64,000 bases of DNA from Acidisphaera sp. L21. GTDB lineage: Bacteria > Pseudomonadota > Alphaproteobacteria > Acetobacterales > Acetobacteraceae. The position numbers were made by a program, and so were the translations under genes. The stretch is from positions 97,955-161,954 of the forward strand of contig NZ_LMUY01000103.1 of the NCBI RefSeq assembly GCF_009765685.1, given 5' to 3'. The notes under the pieces were generated by a model. The model was given only the letters and a program-made list of their open reading frames with translations, did no database searches and was not told the DNA's origin. Shown in pieces: positions 62,117 through 64,000 of this stretch (position 1 is the stretch's first letter; each line of letters starts with the position of its first letter).

Positions 62117-62333
62117 GCTAGTCTCCTTTTGAGGGTTCAAGCGCGCCGCAGCGCTTGCAGTTCATCGCTGGGGATAATTCAGGGAGCCGCCTCTCCGGCT
62201 GCCACACTTATTTTTCGTACAATTGCGACTAAGACGCAGTCTAATCTATCATGTGCTAGGCTATGGACATGCCTGATGCCAACCCACTACTCCTCCCACC
62301 ACGCAACTTGGTGATCTGGTTGGAAGAACGTCT

Positions 62334-63797
62334 ATGCAGGGAATGAACGTGGCGCCGAACGTGCTGACGAATGCCGCGCGGCGTAACGTCGTGGCCGCAA
62401 TGCTGATCGCGACGTTTATGGTTGCGGCCGAAGTCACCGTCATCAGCACGGCCATGCCGACCATCGTCGCCCGGCTCGGCGGTTTCGACCTGTTCACCTG
62501 GGCGTTCGGAATTTATCTGCTCGGCCAAGCCGTCACGACACCGATCTACGGTCGGCTGGCAGATCTTTACGGTCGCCGAACGGTCTACCTATGCAGCACG
62601 GCTGTTTTCCTCGTGGGATCGCTACTCTGCGGCGTGGCCTGGAGCATGCCTGCGCTCATTGTCTTCCGCGCTATACAAGGATTGGGTGGCGGCGGCCTGG
62701 TTCCGCTGGCGACGATCATTATTGGCGATGTCTCAGCGCCACCGGATCGTGCCCGAATGCTGAGCTACGTCAGCGGCATCTGGGGCATCGCCGCCATCAT
62801 CGGGCCCCTGTTAGGCTCGCTCTGCGTTGGGACCGTCGGCTGGCCCTTCGTGTTCTGGATCAACCTGCCCATTGGCGTGGTCACGATGGCCGTGGTTTGG
62901 CGCAATCTGCATGACCCGGTGTCGCAACGGGTCGCCGGCCGGATTGACGTCGCCGGTGCAATTCTGTTGGCCGTCGGCATCGGCGCCGGTATGGCCACTC
63001 TCGTTCAGTGGGAGACGCTATCCACCACGACAATCACGGCGTTGCTGGTGCTGGCAGCATTGTGCCTCGGTGTTTTCGGCGTGCGGGAACGGCAAACGAC
63101 CGACCCGATGCTGGCCCTGCAGCTACTTCGCCTGCCAGTCATTCTCGCGGCAAACGCCTCCACCCTGCTCTGCGGCGCACTGATCATCGGTCTAACGGCG
63201 TTCGTGCCGGCTTGGGTACAAGGCGTCTTGGGCGACAATGCCCTCGCCGCCGGATTCATCCTCGGCGTGATGACGGTGTGCTGGAGCAGCACTGCCATGA
63301 TTCTGGGCCGCACCTTGGGCCGCTTACCCAACCGTAGCGTGGCGCTCGTTGCCTCGATCGCACTAGTGGTGGGATCTGCGGGCCTGTTGGTTTTGTCGCG
63401 CGACAGCGTCGTCTTGCTGGTGGTCGCATCGGCGATCCTTGGCGCCGGGCTGGGAAGCACAAGCCTGGTATTCACCGTCGCGGTCCAGATGGCCGTGTCA
63501 CAGGCAGATCGCGGCCGCGCGACGTCGCTGTATTATTTCTCCCGCCTGGTTGGGCAGGCCGTCGGCGCCGCCGCCTTTGGGGGCATCCTCAACGCCGGCC
63601 TTTCCGCAGCCGGGCCGGAGGCACATGGCGCACTCCGCGCCCTCATGGACCCGGCGAGCCGTCTTACACTGCCCCTCGATGACCTTGTCCGGTGGGTGCC
63701 GACGCTGGGGAACGCGCTGCACCAGGTATTCACCTTCGCGTTCGGCCTGGCAATCCTATGTGTTCCCGTCGCGCTGATCGTGCCGCGGCGTCGCTAA
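62334..63797 (+). CDS. MFS transporter, DHA2 (EmrB/QacA-like) family
   Basis: A 487-residue exporter with about 14 transmembrane helices. It has FMVAAEVTVISTAMPTIVARLGG, the motif A region YGRLADLYGRRTVYL, motif C-like GIWGIAAIIGPLLGSL, and VFWINLPIGVV, all typical of drug:H+ antiporters with 14 helices. The ATG at 62334 has GGAAGA upstream; ATG at 62343 is possible. No regulator is adjacent, and specificity is unknown. It converges with the end of the Gfo/Idh gene. Confidence 0.93.
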   Translation: MQGMNVAPNVLTNAARRNVVAAMLIATFMVAAEVTVISTAMPTIVARLGGFDLFTWAFGIYLLGQAVTTPIYGRLADLYGRRTVYLCSTAVFLVGSLLCGVAWSMPALIVFRAIQGLGGGGLVPLATIIIGDVSAPPDRARMLSYVSGIWGIAAIIGPLLGSLCVGTVGWPFVFWINLPIGVVTMAVVWRNLHDPVSQRVAGRIDVAGAILLAVGIGAGMATLVQWETLSTTTITALLVLAALCLGVFGVRERQTTDPMLALQLLRLPVILAANASTLLCGALIIGLTAFVPAWVQGVLGDNALAAGFILGVMTVCWSSTAMILGRTLGRLPNRSVALVASIALVVGSAGLLVLSRDSVVLLVVASAILGAGLGSTSLVFTVAVQMAVSQADRGRATSLYYFSRLVGQAVGAAAFGGILNAGLSAAGPEAHGALRALMDPASRLTLPLDDLVRWVPTLGNALHQVFTFAFGLAILCVPVALIVPRRR

Positions 63798-64000
63798 CTC
63801 ACGCTGGTCCGCATGACTTCTGCGCGGGCCGCTGTGGCGGGGGATTGCAGCGCCAACGTCACCTCCGTCACGTGCAGCGCGAGGTCGGCACCGACCATGC
63901 TTGGCGCCCCACGCTCGATCTGAGCAGCCAGTTGCGCGATGCCGCGGCTGAAATCCATGCGGTGGCCGCCTTGCGTCCGCGGCACCTTGCGGCCGTGCGC
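63794..64000 (-). CDS. Probable Gfo/Idh/MocA oxidoreductase, C-terminal end (5' cut by window)
   Basis: The minus-strand frame is open to the window edge (reading A-H-G-R-K-V-P-R-T-Q-G-G-H-R at the cut) and ends DFSRGIAQLAAQIERGAPSMVGADLALHVTEVTLALQSP. The D-F-x-R-G-I-...-G-x-P-...-S/A-D-L-A-L-H-V-x-E-V-x-L-A-L-Q pattern is typical of the C-terminus of NAD(P)-dependent Gfo/Idh/MocA sugar oxidoreductases. The Rossmann domain lies outside the window, so enzyme assignment is tentative. Its stop overlaps the MFS stop by 3 bp. Confidence 0.7.
   Translation of the reverse strand, partial: AHGRKVPRTQGGHRMDFSRGIAQLAAQIERGAPSMVGADLALHVTEVTLALQSPATAARAEVMRTSVS

Noticed and set aside
62117-62333. Imperfect palindrome TAAGACGCAGTCTAA as an operator for the MFS gene
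   Set aside because: Arms have a mismatch and no regulator is adjacent; too weak to list.

Overview
The window is GC-rich, densely coded bacterial chromosome. FliX, a FlgJ-like rod-binding protein, DksA, MinCDE, HflKC, an NBP35/Mrp ATPase, a GcrA-like protein and abundant C/G third positions point to Alphaproteobacteria, probably Rhodospirillales and most likely Acetobacteraceae. The family-level placement is inference.

Layout. Bases 1-6 kb hold flagellar genes (flgH cut by the window edge, dksA, fliX, divergent flgI, a flgJ-like rod-binding gene, a flgN-like gene) running into a glycosyltransferase and an otnK-type kinase. A sigma-54 promoter and a perfect palindrome resembling a Caulobacter ftr/FlbD site lie between fliX and flgI. 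At 6-10 kb are a lysine/alanine-rich histone-like gene behind a long leader and prpD-prpC of the methylcitrate pathway. At 10-13 kb is an AaeB/AaeX/AaeA-type efflux operon. At 13-21 kb are nudC, the SRP RNA gene, dnaX, ybaB, a GH5 glycosidase, mrp and hflKC. At 21-34 kb are a Do-family protease, minCDE, an apparently leaderless HxlR regulator, a MATE exporter, a ketopantoate-reductase-like gene, a lipoprotein esterase, eno, ftsB, Smr/XRE genes, an SMP-30 protein, a small ferredoxin and an EcsC protein.

From 34.0 to 57.3 kb lies a compact contractile-tailed prophage or phage-derived element. It has a repressor with a palindromic operator, a GcrA-like regulator, small and large terminase, portal, scaffold-like protein, capsid, connectors, tail sheath, tube, tail-assembly chaperone, tape-measure-position protein, gpU, gpX, gpD, gpV, gpW, gpJ and gpI equivalents, a glycine-rich fibre, a fibre adaptor, a beta-helix tailspike and two membrane proteins. 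The chaperone pair is joined by an in-frame G GGA AAC slippery site followed 7 nt later by an 8-bp stem, a textbook -1 programmed frameshift. I see no integrase, replication gene, lysozyme or head protease, and the tape-measure protein is short and low-complexity. The element could be a defective prophage or a domesticated particle (gene-transfer-agent-like or tailocin-like).

From 57.6 to 61.7 kb four closely spaced genes encode a glycosyltransferase, a Rieske oxygenase, EgtB and EgtD: an ergothioneine pathway core with two unusual partners. A long hairpin ends this cluster, followed by a DUF2934 gene, a 14-helix MFS exporter and the C-terminus of a probable Gfo/Idh/MocA oxidoreductase cut by the window end. 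No tRNA, CRISPR array or insertion sequence was seen.
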